Shown here piece after piece: positions 35,593-43,778 of a DNA stretch of 64,000 nt. The notes below the pieces were generated by a model. It did no database searches and was not told the origin of the DNA. It saw only the letters and a program-made list of their open reading frames with translations. How positions within the stretch are numbered: the stretch's first letter is position 1; each line of letters begins with the position of its first letter. The DNA comes from an uncultured Tenacibaculum sp. (GTDB lineage Bacteria; Bacteroidota; Bacteroidia; Flavobacteriales; Flavobacteriaceae): the NCBI RefSeq assembly GCF_947494125.1, contig NZ_CANLTU010000015.1:1-64000 (forward strand). Direction: 5' to 3'. Made by a program: the position numbers and the translations under genes.

Positions 35593-37089
35593 TTATTCTT
35601 TTAAAAAACCTTCCAAAACATCAGCAATTTTTCTATTATCTGATAACTGTGGAATTTTATTTTGACCTCCGAACTTACCTATTGATTTCATATACTCATG
35701 AAACCCTCCTTTTTTAACTTTACTAATAATTAACGGTCTTAATACCTTTCCTTCTATCAAATCAAAATAATACACATTCTGCGTTTGCATAGAAGCATCA
35801 ATTTTTAATGCCAATTCTTCTAAATTCTCTGGCTCATTTTCAAATTCAATAAACCATTCATGGTAAGGTAAACCACTTTCTGGATTCACTTGTGGTGCTA
35901 CTGTAAACTCACTTATATTTATAGTAGTTCCTACAATTGCATCATTTAAAGCTTTCTCTACTTCTTTCCCTATTACATGTTCTCCAAATGCTGAAATAAA
36001 ATGTTTAATTCTTCCGGTTACTTTAATACGATAAGGTAATAATGAAGTAAACTCAACCGTATCTCCTATATTATATCCCCAAAGTCCAGCAGATGTGTTT
36101 AATATTATTACATAATTCACTCCTAACTGTACATCTTTTAATGATATTCTTGTAGGATTTTCATCGAAAAACTCAATCGCAGGAATGAACTCATAAAAAA
36201 TACCTGAGTTTAACTGCAATAACATTCCTTTTTCTGTTTGTGAATCTTGATAAGCTATAAACCCTTCTGAAGCTGGATATAATTCTATATAATCTATCTT
36301 CTTTCCTATTAATGCTTCAAACTTATTTTTGTACGGTTCAAAGTTTACGCCTCCATAGACAAAGAAATTAAAATTTGGAAAAATCTCCGAAATAGTCTTT
36401 CCTGTTTTATCTATTAGCTTTTCAAAATACATTTGTACCCAAGACGGAATTCCACTTATTACCGTCATATTTTCAGGCAATGTTTCTTCTACTACTTTAT
36501 CTACTTTAGTGTCCCAATCTTCTATGCAATTGGTTTCCCAACTTGGCAAACGGTTTTTTAATAAATAATTAGGGACATAATGAGCTGCTATACCACTTAA
36601 TCGTCCAAGTTTTACACCATTCATGTTTTCTAAAACTGGACTACCTTGTAAAAAAATCATTTTCCCATCAACAAAACTAGCGTCATTTGTTTCTGCTATA
36701 TAAAATAACAATGCATTACGCGCAGCTTTTATATGCGTTGGCATTGATTCTTTTGTTATTGGAATATATTTGGCTCCTGAGGTTGTACCTGAGGTTTTAG
36801 CAAAATATAAAGGTTTTCCTTTCCATAAAACATTTTCTTCTCCCTCAACCATTCTATCTACATATGTACGTAAACCTTCATAGTCATTTACAGATACACG
36901 TTTTTTAAAATCTTCGTAATTATTGATTGAAATAAAATCATGATCTTGTCCAAAAGCCGTTTTACAACCTTCAGTTACTAAATATTGAAATACTTTTTCT
37001 TGTGTTTCATATGGCTTGTTTGCCCATTTATACACTCTTTTTCGTACTTGCCTTGCAAATGGAATTGCTAACTTTGATTTTATGCTCAT
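35593..37089 (-). CDS. GH3 family acyl-adenylate/amide synthetase-like protein
   Basis: 498 residues. The adenylation signature KTSGTTSGAKYIPIT is clear, with VYGGVNFEPYKN, LYPASEGFIAYQD and a C-terminal lid including FISAFGEHVIGKEVE. Plant GH3 enzymes join amino acids to jasmonate or auxin. Bacterial members are common in Bacteroidota, with unknown substrates. It starts directly after the M23 peptidase stop on the same strand, a pairing that is frequent in flavobacteria. Confidence 0.9.
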   Translation of the reverse strand: MSIKSKLAIPFARQVRKRVYKWANKPYETQEKVFQYLVTEGCKTAFGQDHDFISINNYEDFKKRVSVNDYEGLRTYVDRMVEGEENVLWKGKPLYFAKTSGTTSGAKYIPITKESMPTHIKAARNALLFYIAETNDASFVDGKMIFLQGSPVLENMNGVKLGRLSGIAAHYVPNYLLKNRLPSWETNCIEDWDTKVDKVVEETLPENMTVISGIPSWVQMYFEKLIDKTGKTISEIFPNFNFFVYGGVNFEPYKNKFEALIGKKIDYIELYPASEGFIAYQDSQTEKGMLLQLNSGIFYEFIPAIEFFDENPTRISLKDVQLGVNYVIILNTSAGLWGYNIGDTVEFTSLLPYRIKVTGRIKHFISAFGEHVIGKEVEKALNDAIVGTTINISEFTVAPQVNPESGLPYHEWFIEFENEPENLEELALKIDASMQTQNVYYFDLIEGKVLRPLIISKVKKGGFHEYMKSIGKFGGQNKIPQLSDNRKIADVLEGFLKE

Positions 37090-37953
37090 TTACTGAAAAT
37101 CTATATAATCTGTTGGATTCACTGGAAACCCATTACTCCATAATTCAAAATGCAAATGTGGTCCTGTAGTTAATTCTCCTGTTGATCCTACACTTGCTAT
37201 TACTTCTCCTGACTTTACTATATCTCCTTGTTGCTTTAACAATTCTCCATTGTGCTTATATACTGATATAAATTCATTTGGATGTTGAATTGTTATTACA
37301 TATCCTGTTTCTGCTGTCCACTCTGCTAAAATAACTGTACCATCTGCAATTGCTTTAACTGGAGTACCAGTTTGTGCTACAATATCAATTGCATAATGTT
37401 TATCGTCTCTATTAAATTTTTGAGATACATTTCCTGTTAGTGGTGAAAAAAACACAATTTTAGCTCTTCCTTCTGCTCCTTCTGACAGCGGAAAACGATC
37501 TTTTCCTTCAACTTTATCTCTAAACAATAAATCTTGTTTCGTTGGTTGTAATTTACTTTCATCAATTACAATATTTTCAGCAGCAACCTTTATAGAATCT
37601 ATTTTATCAGGAGATATTTCTCCGGTAAAAACAGGTTTCAATCCTTGAGTATAACGTTCTAATATTGCTAATTTATTTTGTAAAGAATCTGATTTATAAG
37701 TTGCTCTGGCTGCTTCTTTTTTTAATGTTGTTGAAGAATATCCAGGTATATATTCTCTTAAGCCCGTAAAAGCAATTAATATTGAAGTTAATATTATAAG
37801 AATTATTGAAAACACCCCTCCAAAAACAAACACGTTAAGCCTTGATAATTTTAAAGAAAACTTTTCTTGAAAAGTATCTTCATTTAAAATTACTAATCTG
37901 TATTTATCAATCAGCTTTTGTTTAAGCTTTCGCTTTTTTTGAATTTTCGCCAC
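37090..37953 (-). CDS. M23 family metallopeptidase (LytM-type, membrane anchored)
   Basis: 287 residues from a GTG at 37953. The open frame goes on to a TTG at 37977, but that codon lies inside the promoter -7 element (37975-37982), so it cannot be in the message. A membrane helix spans about 40-62, a coiled region follows, and the LytM domain has HYAIDIVA (zinc His and Asp) and GPHLHFELW (catalytic and zinc His). It probably cuts peptidoglycan cross-links or acts as an activator. Confidence 0.9.
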   Translation of the reverse strand: MAKIQKKRKLKQKLIDKYRLVILNEDTFQEKFSLKLSRLNVFVFGGVFSIILIILTSILIAFTGLREYIPGYSSTTLKKEAARATYKSDSLQNKLAILERYTQGLKPVFTGEISPDKIDSIKVAAENIVIDESKLQPTKQDLLFRDKVEGKDRFPLSEGAEGRAKIVFFSPLTGNVSQKFNRDDKHYAIDIVAQTGTPVKAIADGTVILAEWTAETGYVITIQHPNEFISVYKHNGELLKQQGDIVKSGEVIASVGSTGELTTGPHLHFELWSNGFPVNPTDYIDFQ

Positions 37954-37974
37954 GTTTAATACTAGTTTGGAATT

Positions 37975-37982
37975 CAAATATA
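37975..37982 (-). promoter_or_regulatory. -7 promoter element of the M23-GH3-MOSC unit
   Basis: TATATTTG on the minus strand, about 21 bases upstream of the GTG start. The -33 position is TTT rather than TTG. It decides the choice of start for the M23 gene. Confidence 0.6.
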
Positions 37983-38043
37983 CAACGAAAAAACTGCGAA
38001 ACTATTTTTTACTTTAATTAGACACCTGTTAAAAATTTATTAA

Positions 38044-38931
38044 TTATAAATCAAATAAATACGACATGGAAAAATTAAAAAATCCTGTTGTTTTTAAATT
38101 GGTTTCCCCTTCCAACGCTGTTGGGAAATTAAATATATACCCTAATTCAAAATCTACATTACCTGTACTATATTGTAAGGGTATTTGTAATTGCGTATTT
38201 ATTAAACCAAAATCATTGTTTTGAACATACCTTGTAAATTGAACTCCTCTAATAGTAAAGGTTTGCGATAATTGAATTGTTTGTTCAGCTAAAACAATAT
38301 TTAATTGTGGTTGTAATTTTAAATGATAATGCTTCTTTTTTAACAAATTAAGAATTCCGTATGTAGATGATACTATTTGTAATGAATTATCACTTCCAAA
38401 CAAATATGTTGTTGCTACTTCTGTTCCAAATGTTTTCTTTTTATTATCTACCTCTATTGTAAAAGATAGCGCATTTTTAAAAGGATTATTTCCTGATGTA
38501 TTTGTATAAAAATATCTGTCATATGAAGTTTCCCATCTATATTGTTTATTTTTCCCAAAACTTTTACCATACCCTATAGTTGCTGATGTATAATCCCATT
38601 CTGGTGCAAACTCATCGTAATAAACTCCTTCTAACCCAAAATACAAACCATTTGAATGCAAATATGTTATTTGTGGACTTATATTAAACTGGTCTGTTCC
38701 AATATCTCTCCCCGAAAAATATGTTTTATTATTATATTCTATTGATAAATGGATAAACTGGAATTTTGTAACAGATTTTAAAAACTCTTCTTCACTTTCT
38801 TCCTCTAAAATGCTATCTATTATTTCATTCTCTTCTAAGAGTTGAACATCTTCTGTTCCTTCTGAATTATTTTGTCCATAGAAGTTTATAATACTCAATA
38901 ATAAAAAGAAAAGTACTAACGTTTTTTTCAT
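38044..38931 (-). CDS. Putative outer-membrane beta-barrel protein
   Basis: 295 residues from the ATG at 38931, which gives a clean signal peptide (MKKTLVLFFLLLSIINFYGQ); the frame begins 13 codons earlier without one. After an acidic linker rich in Glu (about 22-50), the chain alternates aromatic and polar residues (FQFIHLSIEYNNKTYF, ITYLHSNGLYFGLEG, GFFNFSMSYLFDL), as in a barrel of about 12-14 strands. I do not recognise the family. It stands alone, 70 bases after the LTxxQ gene and beyond its terminator. Confidence 0.7.
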   Translation of the reverse strand: MKKTLVLFFLLLSIINFYGQNNSEGTEDVQLLEENEIIDSILEEESEEEFLKSVTKFQFIHLSIEYNNKTYFSGRDIGTDQFNISPQITYLHSNGLYFGLEGVYYDEFAPEWDYTSATIGYGKSFGKNKQYRWETSYDRYFYTNTSGNNPFKNALSFTIEVDNKKKTFGTEVATTYLFGSDNSLQIVSSTYGILNLLKKKHYHLKLQPQLNIVLAEQTIQLSQTFTIRGVQFTRYVQNNDFGLINTQLQIPLQYSTGNVDFELGYIFNFPTALEGETNLKTTGFFNFSMSYLFDL

Positions 38932-38951
38932 ATATGTTATAAAAATACAAA

Positions 38952-38975
38952 AAGCGGTTGAAAAGCTCAACCACT
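38952..38975 (-). terminator. Likely terminator of the LTxxQ-protein gene
   Basis: On the minus strand AGTGGTTGA (38967-38975) pairs with TCAACCGCT (38953-38961) with one mismatch and a 5-base loop; CTTTTTG follows. Confidence 0.6.
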
Positions 38976-39001
38976 ATAATCAAATACATTGTAAAGAAAT
39001 A

Positions 39002-39439
39002 TTATCTCCTTCTATTATTTTGTATCCTTTTACGAATATTCTTTTTTAACCGTTTTTTAGAATCTTTATTTTTAAATCGCTTTCTTAATTCTGATTTTTG
39101 TGATTTTGTAAGTGTTCCTCTAAACTTTGATTTTACTAGTTTGACACTCTTGTTGTTTTGTGCTACTAGTTTTTTTTGCGGTAATGTTAGCGATTTTTTT
39201 AATGCTTGTTGCCTTTCTAATTTTGTTAACGCTTGATTTTTTAATATTGCTAACTGACTAGGACTAAGCGTAGCTTTAAATGCTTCCCTATTTTTTTTTA
39301 TTAGTTCTTTTTGACTTTTTAACAATTGCTTTTGCTCTTTCGTAAGATTCAGTTTTTCTACTGAACTTTGCGCCACCAAATTTGAAATCCCTAATAAAAG
39401 CGAAAATATAACTGCTAATATAATTTGTAAAGGTTTCAT
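39002..39439 (-). CDS. Basic periplasmic LTxxQ-motif protein (Spy/CpxP-like)
   Basis: 145 residues, signal peptide about 1-23 (NLVAQ). Four Spy-like helices open with LTKEQKQLL, LSPSQLAIL, LTLPQKKLV and LTKSQKSEL; the C-terminus is very basic (ends IQNNRRR). Spy and CpxP are periplasmic chaperone or stress-sensor proteins. It has its own copy of the ECF promoter motif (39469-39492), the same as in front of the neighbouring sigma gene, so it is probably induced by that sigma factor. Its exact role is unknown. Confidence 0.78.
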   Translation of the reverse strand: MKPLQIILAVIFSLLLGISNLVAQSSVEKLNLTKEQKQLLKSQKELIKKNREAFKATLSPSQLAILKNQALTKLERQQALKKSLTLPQKKLVAQNNKSVKLVKSKFRGTLTKSQKSELRKRFKNKDSKKRLKKNIRKRIQNNRRR

Positions 39440-39468
39440 TTTTTTATTCTTATTAATACTATTCTTTA

Positions 39469-39492
39469 GACCCTTGTTTTCTTAAAAAGTTT
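39469..39492 (-). promoter_or_regulatory. Predicted ECF promoter motif, copy C (LTxxQ gene)
   Basis: On the minus strand AAACTTTTT (39484-39492), 11-base spacer, GGTC (39469-39472) followed by TAAAG. It lies 29 bases before the ATG at 39439. The same motif with the same spacing lies at 40471 and 41462. Confidence 0.75.
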
Positions 39493-39497
39493 AGACT

Positions 39498-39872
39498 TTA
39501 CTCTGAAAATATTTCATCTGTTAACAGTTCTTCATTTACATAATCTTCTAACAACTCATCTACATCTGCCTCTTCGGTTACTAAAGAAGCTATTAAAATA
39601 TCGTTTTCCATATCGTTATTAACTGCTAATGGATTATAAACTGCTAAAGTAAACAATAACGCCACTACTGCTACTGCAGACCAAATAGATATTTTTTTAT
39701 ACAAAGAAACTACTTTCCCTTTTTTCTCTAAAACTGTTTGTTGTAGAATAGATTGTTTTGATTTTGAAAAGTAACCTTCTGGTATATCTAATCCAAGGTC
39801 AGATTTATGTTTTCTTTCTGTATTCATATCAAAAGTATTTCGAATGTTAAAGTTATCATTTTGTACACTCAT
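39498..39872 (-). CDS. Putative membrane anti-sigma factor
   Basis: 124 residues (a second start at residue 16 is possible). A soluble N-terminus with DIPEGYF near residues 28-35, one membrane helix (about 66-82) and an acidic tail outside (TEEADVDELLEDYVNEELL). It follows the ECF sigma gene after 6 bases, the usual place for a cognate anti-sigma factor. There is no zinc HxxxCxxC motif, so it is a non-ZAS type. The assignment rests on context and topology. Confidence 0.68.
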   Translation of the reverse strand: MSVQNDNFNIRNTFDMNTERKHKSDLGLDIPEGYFSKSKQSILQQTVLEKKGKVVSLYKKISIWSAVAVVALLFTLAVYNPLAVNNDMENDILIASLVTEEADVDELLEDYVNEELLTDEIFSE

Positions 39873-39878
39873 AACAAA

Positions 39879-40442
39879 CTATGCTTTAATTTTTTCTATA
39901 TATGTTACCTTATTTATGTTGCTTTCTATGTATTTAACAGCCCCATAATAATGTGTTTTAACTGTTCCTTCTTTTGTATTTAAAATATTTGCTATTTCTC
40001 TAAATTTTAAATTATCATAATATTTCATATTGAATACCTTTTTCTGGTTTTCTGGCAACTTACTTAACACCGCTTGTAATTTTAATTGTACTTCATCTCC
40101 ATCAAAATAAATATCATCTTGTAAATCACCTAAAAACTTATCACTTACATCTTGTAGTGATGAAAAAGTTTTCTTTTTTTCTTTCTCTAAAAAACGCATT
40201 GATTCATTATATGCTATTTTATACATCCATGTATGCAATGAACTTTGTTGTTTAAAATTAGCTAAGCTTTTATACACTCTTACAAAGGTGTTTTGCAACA
40301 CATCATCGGCATTCTCATGAGTTCCAACTAATTTCCTAATATGCCAATACAAACGCTCTTGGTATAAATCTAATAATTTAGAAAACGCCCTTTCTTTATA
40401 TTTCTTATTAGTTAATTGATTTATAAAATCAGCTTCGTTCAT
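39879..40442 (-). CDS. ECF-type RNA polymerase sigma factor (second ECF system)
   Basis: 187 residues. Region 2: LLDLYQERLYWHIRKLVGTHENADDVLQNTFVRVYKSL, seen in pieces such as NADDVLQNTFVRVYKSLANF and SLHTWMYKIAYNES. Region 4: LPENQKKVFNMKYYDNLKF and REIANILNTKEGTVKTHYYGA. It is preceded by motif AAACTTTTT-N11-GGTC (40471-40494), found also before two nearby genes, which points to autoregulation. The putative anti-sigma follows 6 bases later. Confidence 0.93.
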   Translation of the reverse strand: MNEADFINQLTNKKYKERAFSKLLDLYQERLYWHIRKLVGTHENADDVLQNTFVRVYKSLANFKQQSSLHTWMYKIAYNESMRFLEKEKKKTFSSLQDVSDKFLGDLQDDIYFDGDEVQLKLQAVLSKLPENQKKVFNMKYYDNLKFREIANILNTKEGTVKTHYYGAVKYIESNINKVTYIEKIKA

Positions 40443-40470
40443 TGGTTTTTAATAGTCTTATTTTTTATTA

Positions 40471-40494
40471 GACCTTTAAAGTTTAAAAAAGTTT
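40471..40494 (-). promoter_or_regulatory. Predicted ECF promoter motif, copy A (sigma operon)
   Basis: On the minus strand AAACTTTTT (40486-40494), 11-base spacer, GGTC (40471-40474) followed by TAATA. It is 28 bases before the sigma ATG. Confidence 0.75.
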
Positions 40495-40537
40495 AGATTT
40501 TCTTTAACTTTTTTAAGTTACTAAAAATGAATCGCAT

Positions 40538-40565
40538 AAAAAAACCAGCCCTTAAGCTGGTTTTT
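40538..40565 (-). terminator. Intrinsic terminator after the lipoprotein gene
   Basis: AAAACCAGC (40541-40549) and GCTGGTTTT (40556-40564), 6-base loop, T run on the minus strand. It ends the 40584 gene before the sigma promoter. Confidence 0.88.
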
Positions 40566-40583
40566 CCCTTAATTAATAAAAAC

Positions 40584-41429
40584 TTACTTCTTTTTCTTAT
40601 TCAGTTTTAAAGTAATTTCTTTAGTATCTCCATTCGCATCTGTTAAGGTTGCTAAATTATCACATGAACCATCTCCGAAATCTAAAGTAGCTGTTGCTCC
40701 ATCTCTAGATATTTCAATTACACCGCTTACAATATATTTACAAGCCCATTCTCTTCTTAAATTTGTAGTAATTGTTGCAGTTTTTACAACACCGTTTTTG
40801 CTTATCGATTCCCAATTTCCAGAAATAGAATACACATCATCTCCTCTATCATCTGTACTAGTCCCTTCAATTTTCTCTTTTACTTTTGTGCCTTTCTTAA
40901 TAATTTCTACACCAGGTTCTAAAGTAATTTTAATATCAATATTAAATGTAGCCTCAGGATTTCCGTTTGAATTTTCTTTTACTTTTACTATAGATTTTCC
41001 CCCTTCAACACTATTACCTTCTACTGAAAAATTTTCGAAAGTTAATGTTTTTGAAAAACTCGTATCTGTTTTAACGTATTCTATAATTATTTTCCCTGCA
41101 AATTCTCTTCCTCTTTTACCAACACATCCATCTCCAAAATCTAATGTTACAATTTTTCCATTTGCTGTATCTACTGACGTTCTTTCAACACAACTTGGAT
41201 GATTTGAAGGAGTTGTAGCACTCTTACTTTCAAATCCACTTTCAATACCGTCATCTTCAACTACCTCATCTATTTCTGCAGATATATCATCTGCTAAAAC
41301 TACATTTAAAGCTTCTTCTGTGGTAACACTATCTAAATTTAGATCTTCATTTGATTCACAAGAAGCGAACAACAATAATCCAATAATAAAAAGTCCGCTT
41401 AATTTTTTTTGTACATTACTTAAAGTCAT
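40584..41429 (-). CDS. Lipoprotein of unknown function in the ECF cluster
   Basis: 281 residues. Lipobox LLFASC with the acylated cysteine near residue 24. After an acidic linker the mature part holds two related segments with CVGKRGREFAGKIIIEYV and CKYIVSGVIEISRDGATATL, each near an LDFGDG motif (IVTLDFGDGCVG and TLDFGDGSCDN), so the domain appears internally duplicated. The family is not recognised; similar lipoproteins occur near ECF genes in flavobacteria. It carries copy B of the ECF motif (41462-41485) and its own terminator, so it is probably a regulon member. Confidence 0.78.
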   Translation of the reverse strand: MTLSNVQKKLSGLFIIGLLLFASCESNEDLNLDSVTTEEALNVVLADDISAEIDEVVEDDGIESGFESKSATTPSNHPSCVERTSVDTANGKIVTLDFGDGCVGKRGREFAGKIIIEYVKTDTSFSKTLTFENFSVEGNSVEGGKSIVKVKENSNGNPEATFNIDIKITLEPGVEIIKKGTKVKEKIEGTSTDDRGDDVYSISGNWESISKNGVVKTATITTNLRREWACKYIVSGVIEISRDGATATLDFGDGSCDNLATLTDANGDTKEITLKLNKKKK

Positions 41430-41461
41430 AATTACTAATTTTAAAAGTTAATCAGTTCTTT

Positions 41462-41485
41462 GACCTAAGTATTTTAAAAAAGTTT
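41462..41485 (-). promoter_or_regulatory. Predicted ECF promoter motif, copy B (lipoprotein gene)
   Basis: On the minus strand AAACTTTTT (41477-41485), 11-base spacer, GGTC (41462-41465) followed by AAAG. It begins just after the nadD stop and is 32 bases before the lipoprotein ATG. Confidence 0.75.
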
Positions 41486-41493
41486 TAAAAAAA

Positions 41494-42078
41494 TTATTTT
41501 TTATAGAAATTCATTTCATCAACATAACCCCAAACCTTTGTAGACAATAGAGGTTTGATGTTTTTTTTAGCTTGAATTCCTTTTCGAATCATTGTTGAAG
41601 ATACTTGCACTATTGGTGCATCAACTCTATGAATTTTAGAATGTTCTTTAAATTGATTTTCTACAATACCTTCAGAAATTCTTGGGTACACATAGATATT
41701 ATAATCTTCTAAAATTGCTTCATAATTCCTCCATTTATGAAAACTCTTCAGATTGTCTTCCCCCATAATTAAACTAAAATTATGGCTAGGAAACTTCTCT
41801 GTTATATGTGCTAATGTGTTTATTGTATAATTAGGTTGTGGTAAATTAAACTCAATATCTGATGGTTTAATTTTATCGTACTCTTTAGTTGCTAGATATA
41901 CCATTTCCAACCGATGATGATTATCTAATAAAGTACTTTTCTTTTTAAATGGATTGTGTGGCGTAACAACCATCCAAATTTCATCTAAGTCTGAGTTTTC
42001 AACCATGTGATTTGCAATAATCAAATGACCTATATGGATAGGGTTAAATGTTCCAAAATACAATCCAATATTTTTCAT
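41494..42078 (-). CDS. nadD: Nicotinate-nucleotide adenylyltransferase
   Basis: 194 residues. The nucleotidyltransferase signature FGTFNPIHIGHL opens the protein, and the C-terminal SSTMIRKGI corresponds to the ISSTxIR motif. It converts nicotinate mononucleotide and ATP to deamido-NAD. It is last in yicC-gmk-nadD, 12 bases after gmk. No terminator hairpin is visible before the ECF motif of the lipoprotein gene. Confidence 0.96.
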   Translation of the reverse strand: MKNIGLYFGTFNPIHIGHLIIANHMVENSDLDEIWMVVTPHNPFKKKSTLLDNHHRLEMVYLATKEYDKIKPSDIEFNLPQPNYTINTLAHITEKFPSHNFSLIMGEDNLKSFHKWRNYEAILEDYNIYVYPRISEGIVENQFKEHSKIHRVDAPIVQVSSTMIRKGIQAKKNIKPLLSTKVWGYVDEMNFYKK

Positions 42079-42090
42079 AATCTAAAAAAC

Positions 42091-42696
42091 CTACTCTTCT
42101 TTAGAAACAATTTTATTTAAACCTAAAAACTCATCAACTAAATCTTCAGCTTCTTGTAAAGCTACATTTAAATCGTAATTTTTAATAATCTTATCGAACA
42201 TTGGAGCTGTAGCTAATTCGATTGGAGCTTTTGCTATTCTTGATGCTATTTTTTCTTCACTTTCTTCTCCTCTATTTTTCAAACGTCTTAATAACTCATT
42301 AATATCTGGTGGCTTAACAAAAACTGCTAATGTCTCTTCTGGAAATTTCTCTTTTATACGTAAACCTCCTCTTACATCAATATCAAAAATAACATGTTTT
42401 CCTAAAGCCCAAATACGTTCTACCTCAGTTTTTAGTGTACCATAAAAATTATTCATATACACTTCTTCCCACTCTAAAAATTCTTCGCCTTTTATTTTTT
42501 GCTTAAAATCTTTTGCTGAAATAAAATAATAATCTTCACCATCCACTTCATTACTTCTAGGATCTCTTGATGTAGCTGAAATAGAAAATTCTAAACCAAA
42601 TCTATTTTGCTTTAATAAATGACGAACAATTGTAGTTTTCCCTGATCCTGATGGAGCTGAAAACACAAATAACTTCCCTTTAAATTCTTTAGACAT
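42091..42696 (-). CDS. gmk: Guanylate kinase
   Basis: 201 residues. P-loop SAPSGSGKTTIVRHLL near residues 14-29, and the GMP-binding motifs SATSRDPRSNEVDGEDYYF and FDIDVRGGL. It phosphorylates GMP to GDP. It is tightly packed behind yicC (1 base) and ahead of nadD (12 bases), so all three are one operon. Confidence 0.97.
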   Translation of the reverse strand: MSKEFKGKLFVFSAPSGSGKTTIVRHLLKQNRFGLEFSISATSRDPRSNEVDGEDYYFISAKDFKQKIKGEEFLEWEEVYMNNFYGTLKTEVERIWALGKHVIFDIDVRGGLRIKEKFPEETLAVFVKPPDINELLRRLKNRGEESEEKIASRIAKAPIELATAPMFDKIIKNYDLNVALQEAEDLVDEFLGLNKIVSKEE

Positions 42697-42697
42697 C

Positions 42698-43564
42698 TTA
42701 TAAAACGTTTAAAATTTGTTCTTTAATTTTTTCTAACTCGTCTTTCATTTGAATTACTAATTTTTGCATTGGTGCAAAATTAGCCTTAGAACCTGTAGTA
42801 TTTATCTCTCTTCCTATTTCTTGGATAATAAAACCTAATTTTTTTCCATTAGAATCGGCTGTATCTAATTGTTCTAGGAAATACTCTAAATGATTTGCTA
42901 AACGAACTTTCTCTTCGTTTATATCTAGTTTTTCTAAATAGTAAATTAACTCTTGTTCAAATCGATTTTCATCAATCTCAACCTTTAATTCTGTTAGCGC
43001 TTTTTGTAAACGTTCTTTAACATGCTCTATTCTATCTCCGTCAAGTTTTTTAACCTCGGCTAAAGCTAATTGAATATTAGCTATTCTAACTTTAAAATCT
43101 TCTTCTAAAGATTTCGCTTCATCTTTTCTATATTCAATAATTTCTTTTAATGCTTCATCAATATGTAAATCTATTTGATTCCACTCCTCTTCATCTAGTT
43201 CTTCACGTTCAGTTTTTAAGGCGTCTGGCATTCTTACTGCCATTTTTAAAAGCTCAACATCATCTGAAGATCCTGCTTGCGTTACATTTCTTAATTGTTG
43301 AATATACTCTCTTACAACAGCATTATTCACTGTTGTTGAAGTTTCATCCGCAGTCATTTCTACATAAATAGAAAAATCTACTTTACCTCTTACTAAATTA
43401 CTAGCTAATTTTTTTCGAACAGATAATTCTTTCTCTTTATAGTATGAAGGAATTCTCGTATTCAAATCTAAATTTTTACTATTTAAAGATTTAATCTCTA
43501 TAGTTACTTTTTTAGATGGTAAGTGTAATACGGATTTTCCATAACCCGTCATAGATTGTATCAT
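42698..43564 (-). CDS. yicC: YicC family protein (endoribonuclease-like)
   Basis: 288 residues. It begins MIQSMTGYGKS and ends with the DUF1732 region (EIGREINTTGSKAN, QMKDELEKIKEQILNVL), both diagnostic for YicC. E. coli YicC has been reported to act on RNA and to favour RyhB decay; whether the activity holds here is unknown. It heads the yicC-gmk-nadD operon behind a strong promoter. Confidence 0.95.
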   Translation of the reverse strand: MIQSMTGYGKSVLHLPSKKVTIEIKSLNSKNLDLNTRIPSYYKEKELSVRKKLASNLVRGKVDFSIYVEMTADETSTTVNNAVVREYIQQLRNVTQAGSSDDVELLKMAVRMPDALKTEREELDEEEWNQIDLHIDEALKEIIEYRKDEAKSLEEDFKVRIANIQLALAEVKKLDGDRIEHVKERLQKALTELKVEIDENRFEQELIYYLEKLDINEEKVRLANHLEYFLEQLDTADSNGKKLGFIIQEIGREINTTGSKANFAPMQKLVIQMKDELEKIKEQILNVL

Positions 43565-43584
43565 AACTCCAATTTAATAATCTG

Positions 43585-43612
43585 CAAATATACATTTATT
43601 TATTCTTAGCAA
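43585..43612 (-). promoter_or_regulatory. Bacteroidota promoter of yicC-gmk-nadD
   Basis: Minus strand TTG (43610-43612), 17-base spacer, TATATTTG (43585-43592) then C; 20 bases before the yicC start. The rest of 43565-43778 shows no gene or RNA fold that I can recognise. Confidence 0.8.
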
Positions 43613-43730
43613 CCATTTGTTTAACAATCAAAAAGACTCTTTAAATAGATTAAAAAAGAATTAAATACTAGTTCTCTTGTATTTTACCCCGTCTAACTAT
43701 TAATTCGCCTTACCTAGATTATGTAAACAA

Positions 43731-43757
43731 AAAAAGTACTGTAAAACAGTACTTTTT
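43731..43757 (-). terminator. Intrinsic terminator after the LysM protein gene
   Basis: Perfect 12-bp stem AAAAAGTACTGT and ACAGTACTTTTT with loop AAA, 22 bases beyond the stop codon at 43779. Confidence 0.9.
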
Positions 43758-43778
43758 CTTTGGTTGATTAACTCTTGA

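Noticed and set aside
40798..41202. 134-codon open frame antisense to the lipoprotein gene
   Set aside because: The sense gene has a lipobox, a promoter motif and a terminator; the antisense frame has none of these.
43565..43778. 214-base gap as a possible tRNA or small RNA gene
   Set aside because: No cloverleaf or conserved RNA is visible; it holds the yicC promoter and the LysM-gene terminator.
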